From Bacteroidota bacterium (GTDB taxonomy: Bacteria > Bacteroidota > Ignavibacteria > Ignavibacteriales > Melioribacteraceae), in NCBI GenBank assembly GCA_018818165.1, contig JAHISP010000062.1, positions 48,017 to 112,016 of the forward strand: a stretch of 64,000 nt of DNA, given 5' to 3'. Within the stretch, counting starts at the first letter, position 1; each line of letters starts with the position of its first letter. Positions 56,882-64,000 of the stretch are shown here, piece by piece. Below the pieces are notes generated by a model, which searched no databases, was not told where the DNA came from, and saw only the letters and a list, made by a program, of their open reading frames with translations. A program made the translations under genes and the position numbers.

Positions 56882-58318
56882 ATGGGTGGAAAAGGCGCAA
56901 TTTTATTAGTATTATCGTTCAGTATGCTATTTTTAATTTTTGGACACAGATATAATTGGTTATCTTCAGATTCAATTGATAATTATTCAAATTATTATAT
57001 ACTTACAAAAGCCCATAATATTGCGGTAAGTGCTGCAAATATGGCGGCAAATGAAGTTTTTATGGATAAGTCCTGGGATGCTGGCTATGAGAATGTTCCT
57101 TTTGATGGTGGTTCGTTCAGTGTATATGTAAGCAACCCAACTGCATCTACTGTTACTGCAGCGGCTTCAAATAGCGGACATGGACATGGGGCGGCTTCAT
57201 CCAAAATTGAAATTTGTCATATTCCACCTGGAAATCCAGCAGCTAGAAAAACATTATATCTTCCTGCAGCAGCTATTCCCGCACATTTGGCTCATGGCGA
57301 TTATCTTGGTTCCTGTGATGGCGAAGCTGCTAGTAGCGATTTGGTTACAATTGTTGCTCAAGGAACATTTAGCGATACCACAGTTACTGTTTACGTTGAT
57401 CTAAGAGGAAGTAATTTTGCAAAGTTTGGAAATTTTTATAAAACTGTAACGGCATACCCAGCAACAGGTGATACTTTTCACGGTCCTTTTCATGTTAATG
57501 CTAAGCTAGTAACAGATGGGAAACCAGTATTTTGGGGTAAAGTTACAGCTAAAGATGGTCTCAAAAAACAAGGTTCTCCTCCAAAACCAGTATTTAATGG
57601 AGGTTTTGAAACTGGTGTTGATATTCCTTTAGAGTTTGATACAACAGGAATGCGAGCAGCAGCTGCGGATAATGGAAAGGTTTTTAGAGACACTACATTT
57701 ACAAATAAAACTACAAATGTATCTTTAAATTTTTTAGCAACTGGGCAAGTTACTTATAGCCAGCAAATTGGGTCTGGTTCTTGGTCCGCTCCTAAAACAG
57801 TTCCATTAGCAACACTTGCGCCTGGTGGAGTAATTTATGTTGAAAGAGGAAATGTTTATGTTGAGGGAATCGTAAGCGGTCGTGCAACCATTGTTGCAAG
57901 TAAACTTGGGAGTAGCGGTTTTGGAAATATTTATCAGACAAATGATTTAGTATATAATGTTGATCCAAAAGTCAATTCTTCTTCATCAGACATGCTGGGA
58001 CTTGTGGCTGAACAAGATATTAGACTTCAATATAATACTAATACACGTGGACATGATATTTTAACAATGGCGTCAATGTTTGCATTAAATGGCGATATTG
58101 GTCCAGAGACAGCATTAATTGATTATCCAACTTTAAATAGATGGATTATTACTGGTGGACTAATTGCTAATGGAATACGTGTAACCGCTCGGTATTCGGG
58201 CAGTAATCCTTATAAAGGTTATAAATTTGTCCACCATTTTGACGAAAGATTTTTGAAATCTGTACCCCCTTATTTTCCACACACTAAAAACTTTGAAGTA
58301 GTTTCTTGGTATGAATAA
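56882..58318 (+). CDS. PilX-like large protein C with CHIPPGNP mini-domain, cassette 1
   Basis: The 478-residue protein starts MGGKGAILLVLSFSMLFLIFG, a single N-terminal membrane helix, then HNIAVSAANMAANEVFMDKSW as in PilX-type minor pilins. The C-terminal half, from GPFHVNAKLVTDGKPVFWGK through VYVEGIVSGRATIVA to DMLGLVAEQDIRL, resembles the DUF4900 type of Bacteroidota. Around residues 107-150 is an inserted motif KIEICHIPPGNPAARK and HLAHGDYLGSC, a short Cys-flanked module seen in many unrelated environmental proteins and absent from the paralogue at 59588. Function unknown; a surface filament component is likely. Confidence 0.65.
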   Translation: MGGKGAILLVLSFSMLFLIFGHRYNWLSSDSIDNYSNYYILTKAHNIAVSAANMAANEVFMDKSWDAGYENVPFDGGSFSVYVSNPTASTVTAAASNSGHGHGAASSKIEICHIPPGNPAARKTLYLPAAAIPAHLAHGDYLGSCDGEAASSDLVTIVAQGTFSDTTVTVYVDLRGSNFAKFGNFYKTVTAYPATGDTFHGPFHVNAKLVTDGKPVFWGKVTAKDGLKKQGSPPKPVFNGGFETGVDIPLEFDTTGMRAAAADNGKVFRDTTFTNKTTNVSLNFLATGQVTYSQQIGSGSWSAPKTVPLATLAPGGVIYVERGNVYVEGIVSGRATIVASKLGSSGFGNIYQTNDLVYNVDPKVNSSSSDMLGLVAEQDIRLQYNTNTRGHDILTMASMFALNGDIGPETALIDYPTLNRWIITGGLIANGIRVTARYSGSNPYKGYKFVHHFDERFLKSVPPYFPHTKNFEVVSWYE

Positions 58319-58467
58319 TTTTATTGGTAATTATTACTTTTCTCTTTAATTTAATACTGTAATAATTACCACCATCTTATTTATTTATAATATTTTATAT
58401 AAATATGAGTAAAATATTATAGCATGATAATTGTACTATTTATAATTTAAATCTTAGAGATTTTGCT

Positions 58468-58953
58468 ATGAATACTGGACAAATGATGATTACTCTTGCC
58501 GCGGTTGTTCTTCTTTCAATGGTAATATTAAGAGTTACTACAAATTTTCTTACAACTGATGATGTTCTTATGGAATCTAAATTTGGTGTTCTAGGAATTT
58601 CATTAGCTACCTCAATGATGGAAGAAGCAACAGGAAAACAATTTGATGAACAATCTGATAGTGGAACAATATTATTAATATCTGACCTTTCTGAAATAGG
58701 ACCAGATGCTGGGGAGGTTTATCCTTATTTTGATGATTTTGATGATTATGATGGTCTAGTTAAGATTGATTCTTCAATGCCTTCGGCTGTTTATAAAATT
58801 GAATGTAACGTCAATTTTGTTAATCCCGCAAATCTTGATGGTTATTCTGTTGCCAAAACTTGGCATAAGAAAATGCAACTTTTTATTACAACTGAATCAA
58901 GTTCCGACACAATTAAGATGGAAACAATTTATAGCTACTTCTTTTATAGGTAA
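58468..58953 (+). CDS. Pseudopilin-like protein A, cassette 2
   Basis: The 161-residue protein parallels 55753-56268: MNTGQMMITLAAVVLLSMVILR, FDDFDDYDGL and AKTWHKKMQLFITTES. It lies 149 bp after the end of cassette 1, a gap without coding potential that should contain its promoter or be transcribed through. It begins the second copy of the three-gene cassette. The Glu5 of true pilins is absent here too. The divergence from its twin (about half the residues differ) shows the duplication is old rather than an assembly artefact. Confidence 0.62.
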   Translation: MNTGQMMITLAAVVLLSMVILRVTTNFLTTDDVLMESKFGVLGISLATSMMEEATGKQFDEQSDSGTILLISDLSEIGPDAGEVYPYFDDFDDYDGLVKIDSSMPSAVYKIECNVNFVNPANLDGYSVAKTWHKKMQLFITTESSSDTIKMETIYSYFFYR

Positions 58954-58958
58954 TCAAA

Positions 58959-59576
58959 ATGGGATATAGTACTTTAATTGACATATTAGGCTCTATAATG
59001 ATTGGCGGAATACTACTGCTGATTCTATTGCGTTTAAACGATGCAGCTGTTGCTAACTCTTTTCAATATAATGCCGATCTAATTATTCAAAAAAACTTAG
59101 TAGAAGTTGTTTCTCTCCTTGAGTTTGATTTACGAAAAATTGGATATTGTGCTGACTGGCAAGCTTTACCAAATCCAGCTAGGGCAATTATTGCGGTAGA
59201 TTCAAACAGTATATCTTATTTAACAGATGTTCCAACAGTGGCACATCCAAATGGAGATGGAATTGTTGATACATTGAGTTATTTTCTAGGACCAGCATCG
59301 GAACTTGCTGCTACTCCTAATCCACGAGATAGAATGTTATATAGACGAGAAAACAGCGGTGCAAATCTTGGCTCAAATATGGGTGTAACTGAATTTAAAT
59401 TTAAATTTTTTGATACTTTTGGAGCCGAAATTCCGTTTCCAATTTCTGTTCCTGGAGAAATACAATCCATGCAAATTGATTTGGCTTTAGAAGATGTTGC
59501 TGCGTATGATGAACAATATAAACGAGTATTTTGGCGACAAATTAGATTAGCCGCCAGAAATTTAGGAAATAGGTAG
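58959..59576 (+). CDS. Pseudopilin-like protein B (PilW-like), cassette 2
   Basis: The 205-residue protein parallels 56273-56872: start MGYSTLIDILGSIMIGGILL and end RVFWRQIRLAARNLGNR are nearly identical between copies, while the middle differs (FLGPASELAATPNPRDRMLYR versus ILGSSDELLQTPNPNDKMLYR). The strongly conserved ends suggest they contact common partners. It follows gene A by 5 bp and precedes gene C by 11 bp. Confidence 0.65.
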   Translation: MGYSTLIDILGSIMIGGILLLILLRLNDAAVANSFQYNADLIIQKNLVEVVSLLEFDLRKIGYCADWQALPNPARAIIAVDSNSISYLTDVPTVAHPNGDGIVDTLSYFLGPASELAATPNPRDRMLYRRENSGANLGSNMGVTEFKFKFFDTFGAEIPFPISVPGEIQSMQIDLALEDVAAYDEQYKRVFWRQIRLAARNLGNR

Positions 59577-59587
59577 GAGAGTTTGAG

Positions 59588-60814
59588 ATGGGTGGGAAAG
59601 GTGCAATATTGTTGGTTTTGTCTTTTAGTGTTCTCTTTCTGGTTTTAGGAAGCAAATTTAATTGGTTGGCTACCAATTCTGTTGATAATTTAACAGTTTA
59701 CTATTCTGAAACCAGAGCTCACAATATTGCTGTTAGTGCTGCAAATTTGGCTGCAAACGCTATCTTTTTTGACGGTAGCTGGGATGAAGGATTTGATGAT
59801 ATTGATTTTAATGAAGGTAAAATTAGTGTTGTAGTTACTGATGTGGGTGACGAAAAGTTGCTAACGTGTACTGGAACTTATAACGATGTTTCTAAAGAAG
59901 TAAAAATTAGATTTAAACCCAGTAATTTTGCAAAATTTGCCTATTACATGAATCTATTTGGTGGTGCTGATAAATTTGTAACCGGTGATACTATTTGGGG
60001 TCCATTTCATACAAATGGTAAACTCACTACCGTTGGCAGTCCAGTTTTTATGGGAAAAGCAACAACTAAACTTGGGCTCAAAATGTTTGCCCCTAAAGAC
60101 CCCAAATTTTATGGTGGATATGAAAGCGGTGTTGATGTTCCTTTCGAATTTGATACAACAGGAATTCCATCTGCCGCAGCAACTGGAGGAAAATTATATC
60201 CCGCTGGTCCACAAGATGTTAGATTGATTTTCAACAGCGATGCCACAGTTACACATAGCACATCACCAAGCGGATCTGGAGTCTGGTCAGCAGCTGTTAC
60301 AGAGCCAATGTCTACATTTGCTCCAAATGGAGTTGTCTGGAATCCCAAAGGAAATTTATACGTTTCTGGCACAGTAAATGGTAAATACACAATTGGCGTT
60401 GGTATCAGTTCTGGTATTGGCAGTGGGAATGTTTATATAGAAGATGATTTAGTTTATAGAACAGATCCTATAGAAGACCCAACTTGCACAGATATGCTGG
60501 GAATAGTTTCTGGAAATAATGTTTTCATTTCCGATTTACCCGCCAATTATCACGATGTAAATATTCATGCTTCCATTTTGGCTTCCAAAGGTGGTTTGTC
60601 TGTAGAAAACCTAAACACTTTCCCAAATGGAGGAGATTTATATATAGCTGGTGGAATTATTGGCTATCAAAATCAAAGTTTTGGACTTTATAGTGGAACC
60701 TCATTAACTAACGGCTTCCATTTAAAATTAAAATATGATGAACGCTTTATGGTTGCTTCACCACCACATTTTCCTTTAACCGATGGATTTGAAATAGTTT
60801 CTTGGTTTGAATAA
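59588..60814 (+). CDS. PilX-like large protein C, cassette 2
   Basis: The 408-residue protein parallels 56882-58318: MGGKGAILLVLSFSVLFLVLG, HNIAVSAANLAANAIFFDGSW, GPFHTNGKLTTVGSPVFMGK, LYVSGTVNGKYTIGVGI, CTDMLGIVSGNNVFI and the same ending HFPLTDGFEIVSWFE. It is 70 residues shorter, mainly because the CHIPPGNP segment is absent. A DUF4900-like region forms the C-terminal half. It ends at the hairpin at 60866. The two cassettes may build alternative filament tips. Confidence 0.65.
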   Translation: MGGKGAILLVLSFSVLFLVLGSKFNWLATNSVDNLTVYYSETRAHNIAVSAANLAANAIFFDGSWDEGFDDIDFNEGKISVVVTDVGDEKLLTCTGTYNDVSKEVKIRFKPSNFAKFAYYMNLFGGADKFVTGDTIWGPFHTNGKLTTVGSPVFMGKATTKLGLKMFAPKDPKFYGGYESGVDVPFEFDTTGIPSAAATGGKLYPAGPQDVRLIFNSDATVTHSTSPSGSGVWSAAVTEPMSTFAPNGVVWNPKGNLYVSGTVNGKYTIGVGISSGIGSGNVYIEDDLVYRTDPIEDPTCTDMLGIVSGNNVFISDLPANYHDVNIHASILASKGGLSVENLNTFPNGGDLYIAGGIIGYQNQSFGLYSGTSLTNGFHLKLKYDERFMVASPPHFPLTDGFEIVSWFE

Positions 60815-60865
60815 TATTTGCTCATAACACCTTCCATTTTTTCCTCGATAATGGAAGCATTTAAT

Positions 60866-60893
60866 AGTCCCAATTTTTATTGGGACTTTTTTT
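60866..60893 (+). terminator. Rho-independent terminator after pilin cassette 2
   Basis: AGTCCCAAT and ATTGGGACT form a 9-bp stem around a short T-rich loop, followed by TTTTTTTATA. It ends the cassette transcript before the DUF5686 gene. Confidence 0.85.
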
Positions 60894-60966
60894 ATATTCC
60901 ACTACTAATTTATTTCAATTTACTAATAAAAATTCTTCAATAGTTAAAATATAAAGACAGAAAAAT

Positions 60967-63387
60967 ATGCAACTAATTACTACGCTTTTCATAATCTTAA
61001 CTCCAATTTTACTTTTTGCTCAACAATATACAGTTGAAGGAACCATAACTGATAGAATAAATAAGCGCCCTTTGGAATATGCAAACATACAAGTTCTTAA
61101 CACATCGCTTGGCACTTCCGCAAATGGTAGTGGAAAATATTTACTGCGATTAGAAAAGGGAGAATACAAACTACTTGCTTCATATATTGGATATCAATCA
61201 GATACAATTTCATTAAATGTAAATATGGATATTCCTATTAACTTTAAGCTAAATCGCACTTCACTAAAGTTGGATGAAATAACCGTGCTTCCAAAAGAAA
61301 ATCCAGCAAATGCCGTAATTAGAAAAACCATTGCAACCAAAAACAAAAGAAATAGTAAATTAAGTTCATATAAATTTAATGCTTATACAAAGGGCGTTAT
61401 TAAATCAACGCAAGATATTTCGGCAAATTCAAACAGCGTTGGAATTGGTCTTGGAGTTAAAGATACTGCAGAGTTAAAGATAACTGGCATTTTAGAAAAC
61501 GAAAGTGTGGGTTATTTCCAAAAATCCAACAATTATAAAGAAGAAATTACAGCTCAAAAACAAAGTGCCAATTTTCCATCCTCAATTAATATGTTAACCG
61601 GTGGACGAGTAATTCAAAATTTTTATTCCGATGATATTAAGTTTTTTGGAAGAGAACTTGTGAGCCCAATTGCTGAGAATGCTTTGGACTATTATTATTA
61701 TTTCATTAAAGATACATTGGCAATTGATAACAAACACGTTTTCCAAATTCAATTTGAGCCTGATTACAAATCCAACCCCGGTTTTATTGGTAATCTTTTT
61801 ATAACCGATAGCACTTTCAATTTAATAAAACTTGACGTTCAATTAAACGATGCCGCAAATCCCGGTGGAATTTTTTCGCTGGTTAATATTATTCAGCAAT
61901 ACCTTCCTTATGCAGATTCTATTTATATGCCAATAGATTACCGTCTTTTTGTTAGCGGAAATATTTTGGGAATGGCAAAATTTGCTTTTGATATTGAATC
62001 CGTTTTATATAATTATAATATAAATCCTAAAATTGATGATGATTATTTCGATATGGTTGTTCTAAAAATACTTCCAGAAGCAGGCAAAATGGATTCATCA
62101 TATTGGAGCAATAATCAGAAAATACCTAATTCACTTGAAGAAAATGAAGCTTACAAAAGAATTGATAGCGTTGAAGCCGTTCCAAGAACTTTTGCCAATT
62201 CTTTTTCGTGGCTTTCAAGCAGAACTTGGTTAAATGATAACTTTTCAACTGTTGGAACTTTGAGTTTGTATCACTTTAATAAAGTGGAAGGTCACGCATT
62301 GAACGGTGCAATTTATTATAACGATTTTCTTAACAAAAGGTTTTTTAGCACAGTGGATTTTAACTATGGATTTATGGATGAACGATTTAAATCAAGTTTT
62401 TCTGCGGACTATCTGTTAGGTGAATATAGAACAACCCAAATTTCCTTTTCGGCTTTTAATAATCTTAGTGTTCTCTTTTCTCAATCGGATGAATACGGTA
62501 AACTTCTATCCACAATTACATCGTTACTGCTTCATAACGATTTTAGAAACCATTACTATTCCAACGGTTTTAATTTTAACATAACAGGTGCAGTTTTTCC
62601 AATTCTAGATTTGGGAATAGGGTTTAGCAACACAAGCTACAAAAACAGCAATGTAAACACTGAGTTTTCATTTTTCAGAAAGGACAATTTATATAAAACA
62701 AGTATAAATATTTATGAAGGGAAAATAGTAACTGCTTCCACAAACTTTAGTTTGGATTTTAGAAAGTATATTGAGGATGGATTTTTTAGACGCCGCACTT
62801 CACAAGGAAAATCATTTTTCACGCTCGATGGCGAAGCTGTATTTAGCAATAAATCAATGCTTAAAAGTAATCTCGATTTTCAGATTTATAAATTAAATTT
62901 ATACGTAAATCTTAATTCGTTTAAGTCAACAAAATACATTTTGGAAGCAAAAGGATTTTATTCATCCGAAGCAATTCCATATCAGCTAATGAGAGCAATA
63001 CCTGGCAATGTTTCATCGTTAGGAAAAGATTTTACATTTCGCACAGTTAATATATTTAGCACTATCGGCGACCGTGTTTTTACGGTAACATCTCAATATC
63101 AATTTAACGATGAGCTTTTCAAAATGTTAAGAATACCATTTCTGGAAAACGCTCGCCTTAATTTAGACGCACATTTCAACATTGCCTGGTTAAGCATTCT
63201 TGAAGACTCAAAAAATCTAAACGCCACATCTTTTCAAAATTACTTTCCACAGTTTATTAAACCGCTATACGAAATTGGCTTTGGAATTGGACACCAGTTA
63301 ATTCCACTTAAATTAGAATTTACTTGGCGCTTAAACCATAGAGATGAAAACAGTTTCGTAATTGGAATAAACTCATTTGCGTTTTAG
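60967..63387 (+). CDS. DUF5686-type outer-membrane protein with carboxypeptidase-regulatory-like N-terminus
   Basis: The 806-residue protein has signal peptide MQLITTLFIILTPILLFAQ. Residues about 22-105 form a CarboxypepD_reg-like domain (VEGTITDRINKRPLEYANIQVLNT...GTSANGSGKYLLRL...IGYQSDTI), as in TonB-dependent proteins. The remainder matches the DUF5686 layout: a middle domain (NAVIRKTIATKNKRNSKLSSY) and a long C-terminal beta-barrel-like half with alternating aromatics, ending in an aromatic residue (INSFAF), as expected of outer-membrane barrels. There is no TonB box or plug domain. It lies 73 bp past the terminator and is probably monocistronic. The cargo or substrate is unknown. Confidence 0.75.
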   Translation: MQLITTLFIILTPILLFAQQYTVEGTITDRINKRPLEYANIQVLNTSLGTSANGSGKYLLRLEKGEYKLLASYIGYQSDTISLNVNMDIPINFKLNRTSLKLDEITVLPKENPANAVIRKTIATKNKRNSKLSSYKFNAYTKGVIKSTQDISANSNSVGIGLGVKDTAELKITGILENESVGYFQKSNNYKEEITAQKQSANFPSSINMLTGGRVIQNFYSDDIKFFGRELVSPIAENALDYYYYFIKDTLAIDNKHVFQIQFEPDYKSNPGFIGNLFITDSTFNLIKLDVQLNDAANPGGIFSLVNIIQQYLPYADSIYMPIDYRLFVSGNILGMAKFAFDIESVLYNYNINPKIDDDYFDMVVLKILPEAGKMDSSYWSNNQKIPNSLEENEAYKRIDSVEAVPRTFANSFSWLSSRTWLNDNFSTVGTLSLYHFNKVEGHALNGAIYYNDFLNKRFFSTVDFNYGFMDERFKSSFSADYLLGEYRTTQISFSAFNNLSVLFSQSDEYGKLLSTITSLLLHNDFRNHYYSNGFNFNITGAVFPILDLGIGFSNTSYKNSNVNTEFSFFRKDNLYKTSINIYEGKIVTASTNFSLDFRKYIEDGFFRRRTSQGKSFFTLDGEAVFSNKSMLKSNLDFQIYKLNLYVNLNSFKSTKYILEAKGFYSSEAIPYQLMRAIPGNVSSLGKDFTFRTVNIFSTIGDRVFTVTSQYQFNDELFKMLRIPFLENARLNLDAHFNIAWLSILEDSKNLNATSFQNYFPQFIKPLYEIGFGIGHQLIPLKLEFTWRLNHRDENSFVIGINSFAF

Positions 63388-63459
63388 ACTTTAGATTACA
63401 AACAAGCTTAGCAATTAAACCATCTCAGATTTTTGTTTAAATGGGTCCCTATTTATTAA

Positions 63460-63726
63460 AAGTGTACCATAATATTCATCAAAAAGTTGTGCAACTTAAT
63501 TTCTGTCGAGAAGTGTTCCTCGATAGTAGTAAAAGATTTATCAGCAATACTAAATCCACTACTTGGTGTAACCTCCAATTTAGAAGATTCAAAAATGGTA
63601 TCTGGTGGCGAGGCATATGTTTCGGCATTAGCTTATTGCAACTGTGTTAAACTTGCTGCAAAAATGGATATACCGGATGCAAAACCAATTTATGATGATT
63701 TGAAACAACGCTTTGTAAAAAAGTGA
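63460..63726 (+). pseudogene. Probable gene remnant (C-terminal piece)
   Basis: An open frame with no ATG start runs from 63460 to the stop at 63724-63726. The last part reads like a true protein end (EAYVSALAYCNCVKLAAKM, then DDLKQRFVKK), but no start codon with a ribosome site is near; TTG at 63487 is the only candidate. I do not recognise the family. A decayed or truncated copy is the most economical reading, and palindromic repeats follow directly. Confidence 0.35.
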
Positions 63727-63766
63727 CTCACCCTAAATCCCTCTCTTCAAAGAGAGGGACTTTTAA
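63726..63766. repeat. Palindromic repeat, CCCTCTCTTCAAAGAGAGGG type
   Basis: TCCCTCTCT (63738-63746) pairs perfectly with AGAGAGGGA (63751-63759) around TCAA, within CTCACCCTAAATCC...GGGACTTTT. The layout (CACCC, then a C-rich stem, then GGGA-CTTT) resembles the repeat at 28097 in coding sequence. It directly follows the gene remnant's stop codon. Confidence 0.7.
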
Positions 63767-63851
63767 AAATACAAAATTAGATTGATTAAATTTTTTATAG
63801 TGCAATCCAAAAGCCCTCCATTTTTAAGCAATGCCGTCAACTTAAAGATGG

Positions 63852-63998
63852 AAATGTGGCTATCTGTAAGATTCATTTGGAAAAGCCATTATAATTTTTG
63901 TTTTTCTAAAATCAGTTTACTAAAGTAAACGGCAATTGCCGTCGCTTTTAAGCGACTGGAGAAAAATAAATAGAGAAAAAATGGCTTTAGCCACATTT
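63852..63998. repeat. MITE- or REP-like element with 10-bp inverted ends
   Basis: AAATGTGGCT (63852-63861) and AGCCACATTT (63989-63998) are perfect inverted repeats 147 bp apart end to end. Inside lie successive palindromes: GTTTACTAAAGTAAAC (63915-63930), GGCAATTGCC (63931-63940), GTCGCTTTTAAGCGAC (63941-63956) and TGGCTTTAGCCA (63982-63993). There is no coding potential. It resembles small non-autonomous elements; the window edge is 2 bases away, so its extent on the right is uncertain. Confidence 0.55.
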
Positions 63999-64000
63999 GA

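Overview
The window is AT-rich bacterial DNA that most resembles the Ignavibacteria side of the Bacteroidota/Chlorobi group. Six large exported proteins end in the same C-terminal type IX secretion (T9SS) sorting domain, with a YPNPFNP motif, a DILGREV-type strand and a terminal KKM-LLK. There is also a DUF5686-type outer-membrane protein. This lineage call is inference from protein style; the window has no rRNA or tRNA.

Layout. 1-804 holds a cut-off secreted protein and a VanX-type D-Ala-D-Ala dipeptidase. 1019-6413 (minus) is a four-gene catabolic operon: a fold-type II PLP enzyme, SsnA, YgeY and a YgeW-type carbamoyltransferase. 6637-13288 (plus) encodes two T9SS-exported starch-type proteins, a carbohydrate-binding protein and a GH13 amylase. 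13362-15191 is bifunctional FtcD and 15450-16319 a prohibitin-like protein. 16440-20555 (minus) is a NAD operon (nadB, nadC, nadA) led by a TrpF-like protein without the catalytic Cys. After a thioredoxin, 21170-33956 (minus) carries a secreted subtilisin and three tandem BNR-repeat paralogues, all T9SS cargo.

34368-54233 is a signalling region. A LytTR regulator and a Cys-rich PAS kinase are followed by a long minus-strand chemosensory operon (52222 to 36761): soluble double-tip receptor-like protein, STAS, CheY, CheA, CheW, a truncated CheR-like protein, a metallo-beta-lactamase-fold hydrolase, a 1368-residue receptor, CheR, CheD, CheB, a hybrid kinase and a single-domain regulator. A divergent receiver-kinase lies upstream at 52813. 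CheA would phosphorylate CheY and CheB, CheR/CheB/CheD would adapt the receptor, and no CheC, CheX or CheZ gene is present.

54373-63387 holds an SdiA-regulated-type propeller protein, two tandem copies of a three-gene pseudopilin-like cassette, and the DUF5686 protein. The last 600 bases are a gene remnant and repeats.

The most unusual signals are: short palindromic repeats inside coding sequence, with three unrelated-looking inserts at the same codon position of three T9SS sorting domains; the internally duplicated receptor-like protein with a CheZ-like D-x3-Q motif; the Cys-less TrpF in the NAD operon; and the duplicated pilin cassette in which only one copy carries a CHIPPGNP mini-domain.
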